Below are positions 1 to 8,928 of a stretch of 64,000 nt of DNA, in pieces; the stretch's first letter is position 1, and the number at the start of each line of letters is the position of its first letter. This stretch comes from Oceanospirillaceae bacterium. Lineage in GTDB: Bacteria; Pseudomonadota; Gammaproteobacteria; Pseudomonadales; Balneatricaceae. The stretch spans positions 124,001 to 188,000 of the forward strand of contig JABSQZ010000007.1 of NCBI GenBank assembly GCA_013215505.1, read 5' to 3'. The translations under genes were made by a program, and so were the position numbers. The notes beneath the pieces were generated by a model that was not told the origin of the DNA, ran no database searches, and saw only the letters and a list, made by a program, of their open reading frames with translations.

Positions 1-1344
1 CAGAACTTCTTCGGCACTTGGGTGATAAACAGGCATCTCCAGAAATTGATCAGCAGTCATTTTGTGGGTAATTGCTAACGCTAATAAATGAGCAAGGTGC
101 TCCGCCTGATGACCCAGTAATTCGGCACCGAGAATCTCACCTGAATGTGCATCCAGATAAACCTGCATCCGCCCTTGAGTTTTTTTCCAGACTTCGTGCC
201 TGGGGCCATTGAAAGGAACATCACCAATAACTATCTGGGTGCCTTTTAACTGTTGGTAACTGAGTCCGACGATAGCCATCTGTGGGTCAGTAAAGTAGAT
301 AGCTAAGGGTGTTTTGCGGGTAATTTTCTCCGCCTGAGGGTAATTCAGTGCGTTATTTCCAGCGATACGGCCTTCGTCATAGGCCTCGTGCCAAAGTGGC
401 AGATCATTGGTCGCGTCACCCGCTATGTATATTGGCAAATTGCCGCATTGCATAGTTTGAGGATCAAAAACAGGAATCCCGTTAGTATCCAGCTGAATAT
501 CTGTATTGTGGATATCCATCTGGTCAACATTAGAGACTCGCCCGGTGGCCACTAAAACGGCGTCAAAGGTTTTAGTAATGACGCTGCCATCATGTTGTTC
601 ATAGGCAATAACGACAGCGTCATCGTCTTCCCAAGCTTCGACGATCCTGCCTTTTTGCAATATGTCCAGCTCTTGGTTGAGACACTTAAATGTTTCTGCC
701 TGTAAGTCCGGATGGGTTAAGTCGCCGATTTTCCCGGTACGGCCAAAGAAACTGGTTTTAACACCCAGCCGGTGAAGGGATTGGCCTAGTTCTAAAGCAA
801 TTACCCCAAGACCTATCACTGCAATAGAATTGGGCAGACTTTCTATTTCAAAAACAGTATCACTGGTCAGTATTTTGCCCGTTACAGATTTTAACTCTTC
901 TGGTATGTAGGGTCTGGTACCACATGCGATAACCACTTTTTCAGCTTCAATAATTAAATCGTCATCGACTTGTATTTGGTTGTTTGAAAGGAACCTAGCA
1001 CGGCCTTGCAGCTTAAATTGATCAGGTATTTTTCCGATTTGTTTTAACACGTTACCGACAAACTTAGTGGCGCGATCTCTGCGTATTCGGTTAAAAATCT
1101 GTTTGTCATCAACCTCCGGTTCAGCATGAATACCAAACTTTGATGCCTGGGTCATCTCGTGCGCATGGTCAGCAGCAGTTATCAGCATCTTACTTGGCAT
1201 GCAGCCAACTCTTGCACAAGTAGTACCGTATGGGCCGTGCTGGATCATGACAAAGTTATCTGTCTTATGACGTATTTTGGAGTAAGCCCCCAGCCCCGCG
1301 GTGCCCGAGCCAATTATCGCGTATTCTACTTTTCTAATGTTCAT
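1..1344 (-). CDS. Dihydrolipoamide dehydrogenase-type flavoprotein (3' end beyond window)
   Basis: About 448 codons are visible, reading right to left from ATG at 1344; the stop lies before position 1. An FAD-binding GSGTAG motif lies at residues 12-17. The redox-active disulfide motif C43-ARVG-C48 is followed by MPSK, as in lipoamide dehydrogenases, mercuric reductases and relatives. A second Rossmann motif (VIGLGVIALELG) and the C-terminal active-site HPSAEE motif are also visible, so only about 10-25 residues are missing. Family knowledge: such enzymes move electrons between NAD(P)H, FAD and a disulfide or other acceptor. It lies 27 bp behind the acyl-CoA ligase gene and probably belongs to that operon. 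The real acceptor cannot be read from sequence; a quinone or soluble transhydrogenase-like role is also possible. Confidence 0.85.
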   Translation of the reverse strand, partial: MNIRKVEYAIIGSGTAGLGAYSKIRHKTDNFVMIQHGPYGTTCARVGCMPSKMLITAADHAHEMTQASKFGIHAEPEVDDKQIFNRIRRDRATKFVGNVLKQIGKIPDQFKLQGRARFLSNNQIQVDDDLIIEAEKVVIACGTRPYIPEELKSVTGKILTSDTVFEIESLPNSIAVIGLGVIALELGQSLHRLGVKTSFFGRTGKIGDLTHPDLQAETFKCLNQELDILQKGRIVEAWEDDDAVVIAYEQHDGSVITKTFDAVLVATGRVSNVDQMDIHNTDIQLDTNGIPVFDPQTMQCGNLPIYIAGDATNDLPLWHEAYDEGRIAGNNALNYPQAEKITRKTPLAIYFTDPQMAIVGLSYQQLKGTQIVIGDVPFNGPRHEVWKKTQGRMQVYLDAHSGEILGAELLGHQAEHLAHLLALAITHKMTADQFLEMPVYHPSAEEVL

Positions 1345-1371
1345 ATCTTAGCCATCGATTCGTTTGTTTTT

Positions 1372-3003
1372 TTAAGCTAGCTTGCTAGCCGTTTGACGAA
1401 GTGCGAACTTCTGAATTTTACCTGTTGAAGTACGTGGAATGCTACAGAATTCAAAACGTGCGGGGACTTTATAGCTAGCCAGTAATTCACGACACCAATC
1501 GAGCAGTTGTGCTGCACTGGCTGCTTGACCTTCAGCCAGCTCAATGAATGCACAGGGCCGCTCACCCCATTTTGTATCTGGCATAGCAACCACAGCCGCT
1601 ACGGCAATTGCCGGGTGTTTGTAGAGGGCAGCTTCGATCTCTATAGACGAAATATTTTCTCCACCGGAAATAATGATGTCCTTAGAGCGGTCTTTAAGCT
1701 GTATATAGCCATCCGGATGAATAACGCCCAGGTCACCTGAATGGAACCAGCCACCGGCAAAGGCCTGTTGGGTTGCCTGCGGGTTTTTGAAATAACCTTT
1801 CATGACGACATTACCGCGAAACATTACTTCGCCGATGGTTTCACCGTCATGTGGTACAGGCTGCATCGATTCTGGATTCAATACGCTGAGCGCTTCTAAT
1901 GGCAAATAACGCACCCCCTGACGGGCTTTAAGCGCTGCCTGGTCTGGATCAGGTAAATGATTCCATGAATGATGCCACTCATTGACGACAGCAGGACCAT
2001 AGGTTTCGGTCAAACCATACAGGTGGACAACGTCAAAGCCTGCTGCACTCATCTGCGTCAGGGTTTTCTCAGGTGGAGGTGCCGCAGCGGTTAGAAATTG
2101 AATCCGTTGTGATGCCTGATAGTCAGCCTGCCCAGCTAAAATTAATGACATGACAATAGGTGCCCCACAAAGATGGCTGACCTTGTGCTTCTTTAACGCC
2201 TGCCATATCGATTCAGCGCGAACCTGACGAAGGCAGATATGCGTACCAGCGACTGCCGATAAGGTCCAGGGAAAGCACCAGCCATTACAATGGAACATGG
2301 GTAGAGTCCACAAGTAGACAGCATGTTTGGGCATGGTCGTAGTTAAAGCGTTGCCCTGGGCCAGCAGGTAAGCGCCGCGATGGTGTGAGACCACCCCTTT
2401 GGGATCACCTGTTGTACCTGAGGTATAGTTAATGGAAATAGCATCCCACTCGTCTTCGGGCATAAGCCAGGCAAAGCTTTCATCTCCTGTTGCCAACAAG
2501 GCTTCATAGTCCAGTGCGTTACTTGGGTAACGCTCACCAAGATACTCAACATCATCATATACAACAAGCAAAGGCTGAACCCTGGCTTGTGCCAATGCCT
2601 GCTGCATGATGGGTATGAATTCGCTATCGACAATTACAATCATGGCTTGGGCATGGTCAAGCTGAAAAGCAATGGCTGTCGGGTCAAGTCGGGTGTTGAT
2701 TGAGTGCAACACGCCGCCGCACATGGGCACTGCGTAATGACATTCCAACATAGCCGGGGTATTTGCCAGCATCACTGATACCGTGTCACCCCGACCAATA
2801 TCACGTCCCACCAGAGCAGATGCTAACTGACGTGAGCGCGAATAAAACTGCTGGTAATTGCGCTTTAACTGGCCATGGATAATGGCGATATTCTCAGGGA
2901 AGACACTGGCGGCACGCTCTAAGAAACCCAGTGGCGTAAGCGGTTGGAAATTAGCCGGATTACGCTCAAGACCGAGCTGATAGGGATTATTAGCGTTGCC
3001 CAT
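1372..3003 (-). CDS. AMP-dependent acyl-CoA ligase (fatty-acid/MMPA-CoA ligase type)
   Basis: The 543-residue protein is full length for the ANL superfamily. The AMP-binding P-loop motif YTSGTTGDPKG is at residues 193-203, the hinge region HSGDL and the GGENIS segment are present, and the adenylation lysine is in TGKIQK (K529). It should activate a carboxylic acid to an acyl-CoA through an acyl-AMP intermediate in the cytoplasm. It starts one base after the stop of the crotonase-fold gene, which indicates tight co-transcription. Neighbouring a GcvT/DmdA-like gene, it could be a methylmercaptopropionate-CoA ligase (DmdB-like), but a medium-chain or aromatic acyl-CoA ligase fits equally well from the motifs alone. 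Confidence 0.85.
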   Translation of the reverse strand: MGNANNPYQLGLERNPANFQPLTPLGFLERAASVFPENIAIIHGQLKRNYQQFYSRSRQLASALVGRDIGRGDTVSVMLANTPAMLECHYAVPMCGGVLHSINTRLDPTAIAFQLDHAQAMIVIVDSEFIPIMQQALAQARVQPLLVVYDDVEYLGERYPSNALDYEALLATGDESFAWLMPEDEWDAISINYTSGTTGDPKGVVSHHRGAYLLAQGNALTTTMPKHAVYLWTLPMFHCNGWCFPWTLSAVAGTHICLRQVRAESIWQALKKHKVSHLCGAPIVMSLILAGQADYQASQRIQFLTAAAPPPEKTLTQMSAAGFDVVHLYGLTETYGPAVVNEWHHSWNHLPDPDQAALKARQGVRYLPLEALSVLNPESMQPVPHDGETIGEVMFRGNVVMKGYFKNPQATQQAFAGGWFHSGDLGVIHPDGYIQLKDRSKDIIISGGENISSIEIEAALYKHPAIAVAAVVAMPDTKWGERPCAFIELAEGQAASAAQLLDWCRELLASYKVPARFEFCSIPRTSTGKIQKFALRQTASKLA

Positions 3004-3804
3004 TTATTCATCACTCCACTGTGGCATACGTTTTTCTATGAAGGCATTAATGCCCTCTTTGGCATCTTTGGCCAGCATGTTTTCGACCATTACATTGGCG
3101 CAAAAATCATAGGCTTCGGATAGCGATAGTTGTTGCTGCTGATAAAAAGCCTGCTTGCCAACCGCCAGAGTTTTACTCGACTTAGCCGCTATTTTGCTGG
3201 CTACTTCCATTGTCGTAGCTGTTAGCTCTGCGGTGTTGGTTGCTCTGTTAATCAGGCCAATCTCTATGGCTCTGTGAGCCGAAATCATCTCTCCGGTTAA
3301 CAGCATTTCCAGCGCATGTTTACTGGAGACGTTGCGCGACAGTGCCACCATCGGGGTTGAGCAGAACAAACCAATATTGACACCGGGCGTGCTGAACGCA
3401 GCGGCCTCATCGGCATATGCGAGATCACAACTGGCAACTAACTGACAGCCGGCAGCCGTAGCCAGTCCCGAAACTTCGGCTATCACCGGCTTAGGATTAT
3501 TGACAATGGCTTGCATCATTGCGCCGCACATCGACATGATTTTGCTAAAATACTCGCGACCCTTATCATCTGCTTTTCGGCCAGCAGTGAGTTCTTTAAG
3601 ATCATGCCCAGCGCAAAATACCGGCCCTTTGGCGGCGAGTACTATGACCCGAACCTTGGGATCTATAGCTGCGTCTTGCATTGCCTGATGTAACTCAGCC
3701 AGCATTGCCTCTGATAGAGCATTGCGTCTGGCAGGGTTATTTAGAGTTAGTCGCAAAATCCCCTGCGCATTGATGTTGGCTAAAACTATGGATTGTTCGG
3801 TCAT
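3004..3804 (-). CDS. Crotonase-superfamily protein (ECHDC3-like), likely non-hydratase
   Basis: The 266-residue protein has the crotonase fold: the oxyanion-hole segment AGHDLKEL near residue 66 and the GLATAAGCQLVASCDLA segment. The two glutamates that activate water in true enoyl-CoA hydratases are not present. The GGGCE position reads AAGCQ, and the following PE position reads PG in STPGVNIGLF. This pattern matches the ECHDC3-like branch and argues against canonical hydratase or DmdD chemistry, since DmdD uses both glutamates. It lies between the GcvT-like gene (23 bp upstream) and the acyl-CoA ligase (adjacent), so it probably acts on the CoA thioester made by that ligase, perhaps as hydrolase, isomerase or decarboxylase. 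The reaction is unknown. Confidence 0.8.
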   Translation of the reverse strand: MTEQSIVLANINAQGILRLTLNNPARRNALSEAMLAELHQAMQDAAIDPKVRVIVLAAKGPVFCAGHDLKELTAGRKADDKGREYFSKIMSMCGAMMQAIVNNPKPVIAEVSGLATAAGCQLVASCDLAYADEAAAFSTPGVNIGLFCSTPMVALSRNVSSKHALEMLLTGEMISAHRAIEIGLINRATNTAELTATTMEVASKIAAKSSKTLAVGKQAFYQQQQLSLSEAYDFCANVMVENMLAKDAKEGINAFIEKRMPQWSDE

Positions 3805-3827
3805 ATTCCGCCCTTTTCTTAGTGAAG

Positions 3828-4970
3828 TTAGCTGGCTTTCAGTTCCTTTTTTGGGTCAAAGAAAGGTTTTTCTACAACAGTGGCCGTGGCGTTACCCTTA
3901 GATGTTACAACGACAAAGTCTGTGCCTAATCCGGAAAATTGTGCCTCAACCATCGCCAGAGCAATGTTCTTTTCCAGCCGCGGTGAGAAAATAGCCGACG
4001 TCACTTGTCCGACTCTAACGCCGTCTTTTTCTAATGCCCAATATTGGGTATTGGAGCCGACCATCGCAGGCCCATAGATAATTAACCCGACATGCTTACG
4101 GCTGACGCCCTGCTGGCGAATCTTTTGTAATGCAGCTTTACCAATAAAGTCAAAATCGGCATCCAGATCAATGAGTCGATCAAACCCTAGCTCGTAAGGG
4201 TTGGTGTTGATGTCCATATCTGCATGGTAAGACAGCATGCCACCTTCGATGCGACGGATTGATGATGTATGACCAGGTTGTAAACCCAAAGGCTGCCCTG
4301 CTGCCATGATCTTCTCCCACAATGTATCGCCTTTTGAGCTGTCTTGTAAGTATAATTCGTAGCCCAGTTCACTTGACCAGCCTGTGCGAGAGACGATTAA
4401 TGGAATACCGTCCAGATCATATTCGCGAAGCCAGTAATATTTCAGATCCAGAATACTGTCGCCAAACAGAGCTTGCATGACTTCGCCAGATTTAGGCCCC
4501 TGTAGCTGCAACGGAGAAACATCTGGTTCACTGATTTTAACATCCAGTCCAGAATGAGTAGCAACACCCTGAGCCCAGAATAAAACGTCACTGTCGGCAA
4601 GAGAAATCCAAAAGTGGTTTTCAGCCAGACGCAATAAAATCGGATCGTTCAATATGCCTCCCTCGGCATTAGTCAACAGTACGTATTTGCATTGGCCTAC
4701 GGCGCATTTTGCAAGATCACGTGGGGTGAGTAATTGAACGAACTTTGCGGCATCCGGGCCGGTAATTTCCACCTGGCGTTCGACAGCAACGTCGCAGAGG
4801 ATAGCGTGATTAACTAAGTTCCAGAAATTTTCCACAGGATTACCGAAGTCTCTGGGGATATACATATGGTTATAGACTGAAAAGTCTTTAGCACCCCAGC
4901 GCACTGTGGCATCAAAATACGGTGAATTACGGATCTGTGTGCCGAAGCCAAATTCCTGCTCTGTGCTCAA
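3828..4970 (-). CDS. GcvT-fold aminomethyltransferase family protein related to DMSP demethylase DmdA
   Basis: The 380-residue protein has the length and layout of the GcvT/DmdA family: an N-terminal folate-binding GcvT domain with a YNHMYIP start motif, VAVERQVEITGPDA near residue 60, QGPKSGEVM, a GWSSELGYELYL segment where GcvT has GYTGEDG, and a C-terminal barrel ending SAIFSPRLEKNIALAMV. These landmarks resemble DmdA, which passes a methyl group from DMSP to tetrahydrofolate. DmdA proper usually reads GWSKQGG(F/Y)E in the substrate region, whereas this protein reads GWSSELGYE, so substrate identity is open. First gene of the apparent four-gene operon. Alternative: a demethylase for another methylated osmolyte or acid. 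Confidence 0.75.
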   Translation of the reverse strand: MSTEQEFGFGTQIRNSPYFDATVRWGAKDFSVYNHMYIPRDFGNPVENFWNLVNHAILCDVAVERQVEITGPDAAKFVQLLTPRDLAKCAVGQCKYVLLTNAEGGILNDPILLRLAENHFWISLADSDVLFWAQGVATHSGLDVKISEPDVSPLQLQGPKSGEVMQALFGDSILDLKYYWLREYDLDGIPLIVSRTGWSSELGYELYLQDSSKGDTLWEKIMAAGQPLGLQPGHTSSIRRIEGGMLSYHADMDINTNPYELGFDRLIDLDADFDFIGKAALQKIRQQGVSRKHVGLIIYGPAMVGSNTQYWALEKDGVRVGQVTSAIFSPRLEKNIALAMVEAQFSGLGTDFVVVTSKGNATATVVEKPFFDPKKELKAS

Positions 4971-5199
4971 GCTGTAATCCTCATATATCCAGGCTGTTAT
5001 TTTGGCCGGAATTGTTTCCTGTCAGACTTAATTACTAATAACAGCATATGAGAAACCAATTATTAATTTGGACTAAAAACATTAGCAGATGTGACTGTAG
5101 AGTCTGTTTTAGCTCAATAATAAATCCGTTTGGACTTAGCGCAGCTGAGACGCACGATCAATGACAGTATTTTCTGGACGGGATAGCTAGTTTGTTTAT
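4971..5199. promoter_or_regulatory. Intergenic region upstream of the DmdA-like operon
   Basis: About 230 bp separate the GcvT-like start from the stop of the Lrp-type gene; both genes read leftward. The stretch is AT-rich and must contain the operon promoter, but no unambiguous -35/-10 pair or operator was identified. Confidence 0.3.
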
Positions 5200-5688
5200 T
5201 CAGGCTGTAGGGGTAATAAGCTTTGAAATGTTGGGTGCAACGGACTTTACTTGCCGGGTGACGATGTAGATAAAGTAGCGATCGATACCGATTTCTGCAT
5301 TTAGCAGTTGTTCAATTAAACTCTGAAAATCAGTCAGGTTATTGGCAATGACCTTCATCACGTAATCACAACCACCACCAGTGGCGTCGCATTCAATAAT
5401 AGCGTCCATTTTCTGGATATAATATTCAAAACGATCAAAGTCAACTTTACTATGATTCTCCAAGGAGATTGTCACAAGCACTTTGGTAAGATCCACAATA
5501 CGTTCGAGATCAATATCGGTTTGGTAGCCGCGGATAAGTCCTGCTTTTTTAAGCTTATCTAAACGCACCCAACAAGGTGTGGGTGAGAGGTTAACCAGCT
5601 CTGCCAATTTCGACTTACTCACCTTTCCATGTTGCTGTAATGCAGACAAAATGCGAATATCTATAGCATCCAGAGCAATTTTCTTCAT
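5200..5688 (-). CDS. Lrp/AsnC-family transcriptional regulator
   Basis: The 162-residue protein has an N-terminal winged helix-turn-helix (residues about 5-60, DIRILSALQQHGKVSKSKLAELVNLSPTPCWVRLDKL in overlapping pieces) followed by a RAM ligand-binding domain with the conserved CDATGGGCDYVMKV segment, where other Lrp proteins have VTGDYD. Such proteins form dimers to octamers and respond to amino acids or related small molecules. It lies upstream of and co-directional with the GcvT-like operon, so it is the natural candidate regulator of that operon; this is inference from position only. Confidence 0.9.
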   Translation of the reverse strand: MKKIALDAIDIRILSALQQHGKVSKSKLAELVNLSPTPCWVRLDKLKKAGLIRGYQTDIDLERIVDLTKVLVTISLENHSKVDFDRFEYYIQKMDAIIECDATGGGCDYVMKVIANNLTDFQSLIEQLLNAEIGIDRYFIYIVTRQVKSVAPNISKLITPTA

Positions 5689-5909
5689 TTATATTTTTGT
5701 CTTTATTATGACCTATTTGTTGATATAGTGGCACTTAGCATATATCGAACGCAATGCTTTTTTGAGTTTTTTCCAGAAGCTTATTTGTTGTTCTTTCATA
5801 CTTCATCGGGCAGCTAGTTAAGGATGTATAATGGCACAATGAATGTGTGTTGCCTGATTAAAACAGCTAGGTGAATTTGGTGAATAATTAAGACGTTTTC
5901 ACACTGTAT

Positions 5910-6224
5910 GTGCCGTGAACTGCCCCATGCCCCCCCCCATTTACAGAGCCTTTATCACGAATATAATGAAGTAGAAGTGAACTTTTTCATTAATGAGTTT
6001 GATAGAAGATTCTTGGTTAAATGCAAGTAACAAAAAAAGGCGAACCATTTCTGATTTGCCTCTCTTACTTTTTGAGTCATAAACTTAATTGAACTCACAA
6101 ACTACCGAAATTAAGTGTGTGATACGCCATTCAAGAACAAAGGGCTGGAACTACATCGTGCTTTAATAAAGCTTGTGACGCAGTGGCTATTCCCATTACC
6201 TATGATGCTAAAGACTCAATGGTA
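5910..6224. repeat. Dispersed ~320 bp repeat, degenerate copy 1
   Basis: This gene-free stretch matches 36140-36485 in order and orientation. Shared blocks include GTGAACTGCCCCATGC / GTGAACTACCCCATGC, TTTTTCATTAATGA, the AACAAAAAAGGCGAACCA hairpin arm and AACAAAGGGCTGGAAC followed by ATCGTGCTTTAATAAAGC. A third, partial copy lies at 14200-14285. In this copy the hairpin arms are decayed (GGCGAACC against TTTGCC). No ORF is supported. It may be the remnant of a non-autonomous mobile element. Confidence 0.65.
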
Positions 6225-7169
6225 TTATGATTGAATGGGTCTTGTTCCAGGTTTCTCACTGGCAGTTTTTTTCAAATTATCCAAAAACTCTTGCTGAATT
6301 TTCGAAAGTTTTTGCCCCGCTGGGATCGCCACGCCAAACGGAATCCAGCGCTCAGGGGTTGTGGGACGGCTAATAAGGTTGGAATGTTGGTCTTGATTAT
6401 TAAGAAGGTAAACCGATGGCATCAACGCTACGCCGAAACCTTGTTGGCAAAGAGAAAGAGCAACAATCGAGGAAGAAGTTTCAAACTGCGGGGTGATATT
6501 AATGTTTTGCAGTTGGATAAAATCGTCTTGGCGTGTGCGTCCAATTTGACCTTGATACAGCGATATCAGCGGATAATTTGCTATATCAGTCGCTGAAACG
6601 GATTCTTTTTCCGCTAACGGATGGTTTTTTTGCATGACGGCTTCAAACCTGAATTCACATATGGGAAGCTCCGACAAATTAGATGATGCCTTCCCTAAAG
6701 GCAAAGATGCAACGGCAATGTCATGAGAACGACTGCCAACAAGAGATTGCATACCCAAATGATCCGCAATTTCAACTGCGCAGGCTAGATCGGGGTAATT
6801 GGTTTTCAATTGTGCCAGAGCTGGAGTTATCCATGAAACAGCTACTGGGGCAGTTGATAATATCCTTAACGCAGTGGCAGACTTTGATTTAATGTCCTGC
6901 GCAATTTGCTCAATACTTTGGAAATTATTCAAAATTGGTAAGCTTTCGCGTAAAAAACGATGGCCTTCGACCGTCAGAGTAAGGTGGCGGCCTTCCCGTG
7001 AGAATAGCTTAAACCCTAAATCGGATTCCAAAATGGAGATCATTCGACTAGCCGCTGGAGGAGACAGGTGAAACTGTTCTGAAGCAGCTGCCAGTGAGCC
7101 GGTATTTGCAACGATATGAAACAGTTTCAATGCCCTTGGATTTATCATCTTATCTTTCTGCATACGCAT
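6225..7169 (-). CDS. LysR-family regulator, divergent from peptide ABC importer
   Basis: The protein has about 314 residues. It carries an N-terminal LysR winged HTH (ALKLFHIVANTGSLAAASEQ and the following recognition helix) and a C-terminal periplasmic-binding-like effector domain. Two nearby downstream ATGs exist (MQKDK, MINPRAL), so the start may be 6-18 bases to the left. It is transcribed away from the binding-protein gene at 7297 with a 127 bp shared promoter region, the standard layout for a LysR activator of the adjacent operon. The effector is probably the transported compound or its breakdown product. Confidence 0.9.
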   Translation of the reverse strand: MRMQKDKMINPRALKLFHIVANTGSLAAASEQFHLSPPAASRMISILESDLGFKLFSREGRHLTLTVEGHRFLRESLPILNNFQSIEQIAQDIKSKSATALRILSTAPVAVSWITPALAQLKTNYPDLACAVEIADHLGMQSLVGSRSHDIAVASLPLGKASSNLSELPICEFRFEAVMQKNHPLAEKESVSATDIANYPLISLYQGQIGRTRQDDFIQLQNINITPQFETSSSIVALSLCQQGFGVALMPSVYLLNNQDQHSNLISRPTTPERWIPFGVAIPAGQKLSKIQQEFLDNLKKTASEKPGTRPIQS

Positions 7170-7296
7170 GATTCCAATTATTCGAACTAAAGTTAACTTA
7201 ATTCAACTTTACACAACTAGCAAATGCTTGCATACTTTTATGACATAAAAATTCAACAATAGCTTTCCAAGCAACAAAAACAATAAGGAGAAAAAC
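7170..7296. promoter_or_regulatory. Divergent LysR/importer promoter region with AAGTTAACTT palindrome
   Basis: The 127 bp intergenic region contains the perfect 10 bp palindrome AAGTTAACTT at 7190-7199, embedded in a weak flanking repeat (GAA and TTC), which is a plausible LysR operator. A clear ribosome binding site, AAGGAG, lies about 7 bases before the ATG at 7297. Confidence 0.4.
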
Positions 7297-8832
7297 ATGC
7301 TCAAATGGTTGAAATACACGTCAGGCATTGTACTGGCGGCACTTACCATCCTGCCAAATATTGCATTTGCAGATAAATCAGATGATACCATTGTGGTGGC
7401 ATTTTCGAGAGAACTGACGAACTTAGATTATAACTTTGGTACCAAAACTGAGTACATCATCTTAGGCGATTTAGTGGATGACTCTCTTTTTTACGTTGAG
7501 CCAAAAACCCTAGCTTATGTACCGAGCTTAGCATCTGACTTTAAAATTGTTAACGACACTACTGTAGAAGTAAATCTCCGCAAAGATGTCACTTTCCACA
7601 GTGGCGAAAAAATGACGGCAGATGACATTGTTTACACTTACAATTTTATCATGCAAGACGACCAAAATAGCCGCCACGCGAAAATTTCTGACTGGTTAAA
7701 AAGCATTGAAAAGACAGGTCAATTTTCGGTTCGATTCAATCTTAAAGAGCCGTATGCAAACCTCTTTAATGACTTATACCGAGTACGCATTCGTCAAAAC
7801 GGAATAATGGGTGTTGAAGGCAACTACGACAGTAATGCACAAGCAACTTCCCTGAATGGTCTTGGTCCATATAAAGTGGTCTCTTTTGACCCTGGTGTTG
7901 AAGTTGTGTTGGAGCGCCATGAAGATTATTTTGGTGGTGCAAAGGGCTTCCCTGCCATTAAAAACATGGTCATTCGTTCAATTCCCGATATTGGCACACA
8001 GCAGGCAGAGCTAATGAGTGGTGGCATCCATTGGATGTACAGCGTTAAACAGGATCTCGGTACTGCCATGGCTCGCTCAAGCCGTATCAATTACCAAATT
8101 GGCCAAAGCCTGCGTATTGGTTTCTTAGTGTTGGATGCCGGTGGCTATTCTGGTAAAGGCCACCCTATTACAGACGTCAGAGTACGACGCGCAATGAACC
8201 ATGCCATCAACCGCGGTAGCATAGCCAAACACCTTATTGGTGGCCCTGCAAAAGCAGTTCATACCGCCTGTAACCCTGTTGTGTTCGGTTGCTATCAAGA
8301 TGTTGCACAATACGAGTACAGCCCCGAAAAAGCTAAAAATTTGCTTGCAGAAGCTGGTTTTCCTCATGGCTTTGATTTAGACCTCTGGAGCTACCGCGAT
8401 AAAGAAGCGGCACAAGCCCTAGCATCCGACCTGGGTAAAGTAGGCATTCGTGTAAACTTGAAACATGGCAAGCTTGCCGGCTTAAACAAAGCCCGTAAAG
8501 CTCGTGAAATCCGCGCTTACTTCGGTACATGGGGCTCAACTGCTTCACCCGATACCGCCACGATTTCAAACATTCACTGGCGTGCCCCTGAATCAGGTGA
8601 TCGCAACCTTTCAGGTGACCCAAAAGTGAATGAACTGATGCTTAGCGCAGAGAGAACCCTCGACTTGAAAGAGCGCAAGCGTCTATACGCCGAAGGCTTA
8701 ACATTAATTGCTGACCAAGCTTATTGGGTTCCACTTTGGACTTACCCTGAAGGCGTACTATCAAGCTCAGACATTATCTTTAACCAAGACCCTGATGGCT
8801 ACCCGCGCCTTTGGAATATTACTTGGAAGTAA
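7297..8832 (+). CDS. ABC peptide/opine-type solute-binding protein (family 5)
   Basis: The 511-residue protein has a Sec signal peptide of about 25 residues ending ANIAFA-DK in effect, followed by a family 5 (DppA/OppA-like) binding-protein fold: PSLASDFKI, the F-H-SGEKMTADDIVYTYNF segment and the late TYPEGV region. It would capture a peptide, opine or similar N-containing compound in the periplasm and deliver it to the permeases at 8929 and 9846. It is the first gene of a five-gene plus-strand cluster. The roughly 95 bp gap to the next gene allows a separate mRNA level for this component, which such systems usually need in excess. Confidence 0.9.
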   Translation: MLKWLKYTSGIVLAALTILPNIAFADKSDDTIVVAFSRELTNLDYNFGTKTEYIILGDLVDDSLFYVEPKTLAYVPSLASDFKIVNDTTVEVNLRKDVTFHSGEKMTADDIVYTYNFIMQDDQNSRHAKISDWLKSIEKTGQFSVRFNLKEPYANLFNDLYRVRIRQNGIMGVEGNYDSNAQATSLNGLGPYKVVSFDPGVEVVLERHEDYFGGAKGFPAIKNMVIRSIPDIGTQQAELMSGGIHWMYSVKQDLGTAMARSSRINYQIGQSLRIGFLVLDAGGYSGKGHPITDVRVRRAMNHAINRGSIAKHLIGGPAKAVHTACNPVVFGCYQDVAQYEYSPEKAKNLLAEAGFPHGFDLDLWSYRDKEAAQALASDLGKVGIRVNLKHGKLAGLNKARKAREIRAYFGTWGSTASPDTATISNIHWRAPESGDRNLSGDPKVNELMLSAERTLDLKERKRLYAEGLTLIADQAYWVPLWTYPEGVLSSSDIIFNQDPDGYPRLWNITWK

Positions 8833-8928
8833 TAATGAAGTAGCTATACCGAGCCAACTCTTTCGATGTTAAATGCGCCAGAGTTGGCTACTTAATACCT
8901 TTCAAAAAATATTTTTTTGGATTTTTTT

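Noticed and set aside
1159-1380. 73-codon plus-strand frame at the start
   Set aside because: It lies antisense within the lipoamide-dehydrogenase-type gene, which has clear catalytic motifs.
3004-3804. Assignment as DmdD (methylthioacryloyl-CoA hydratase)
   Set aside because: Both catalytic glutamate positions are substituted (Q and G), so the name is not supported despite the DmdA-like neighbour.
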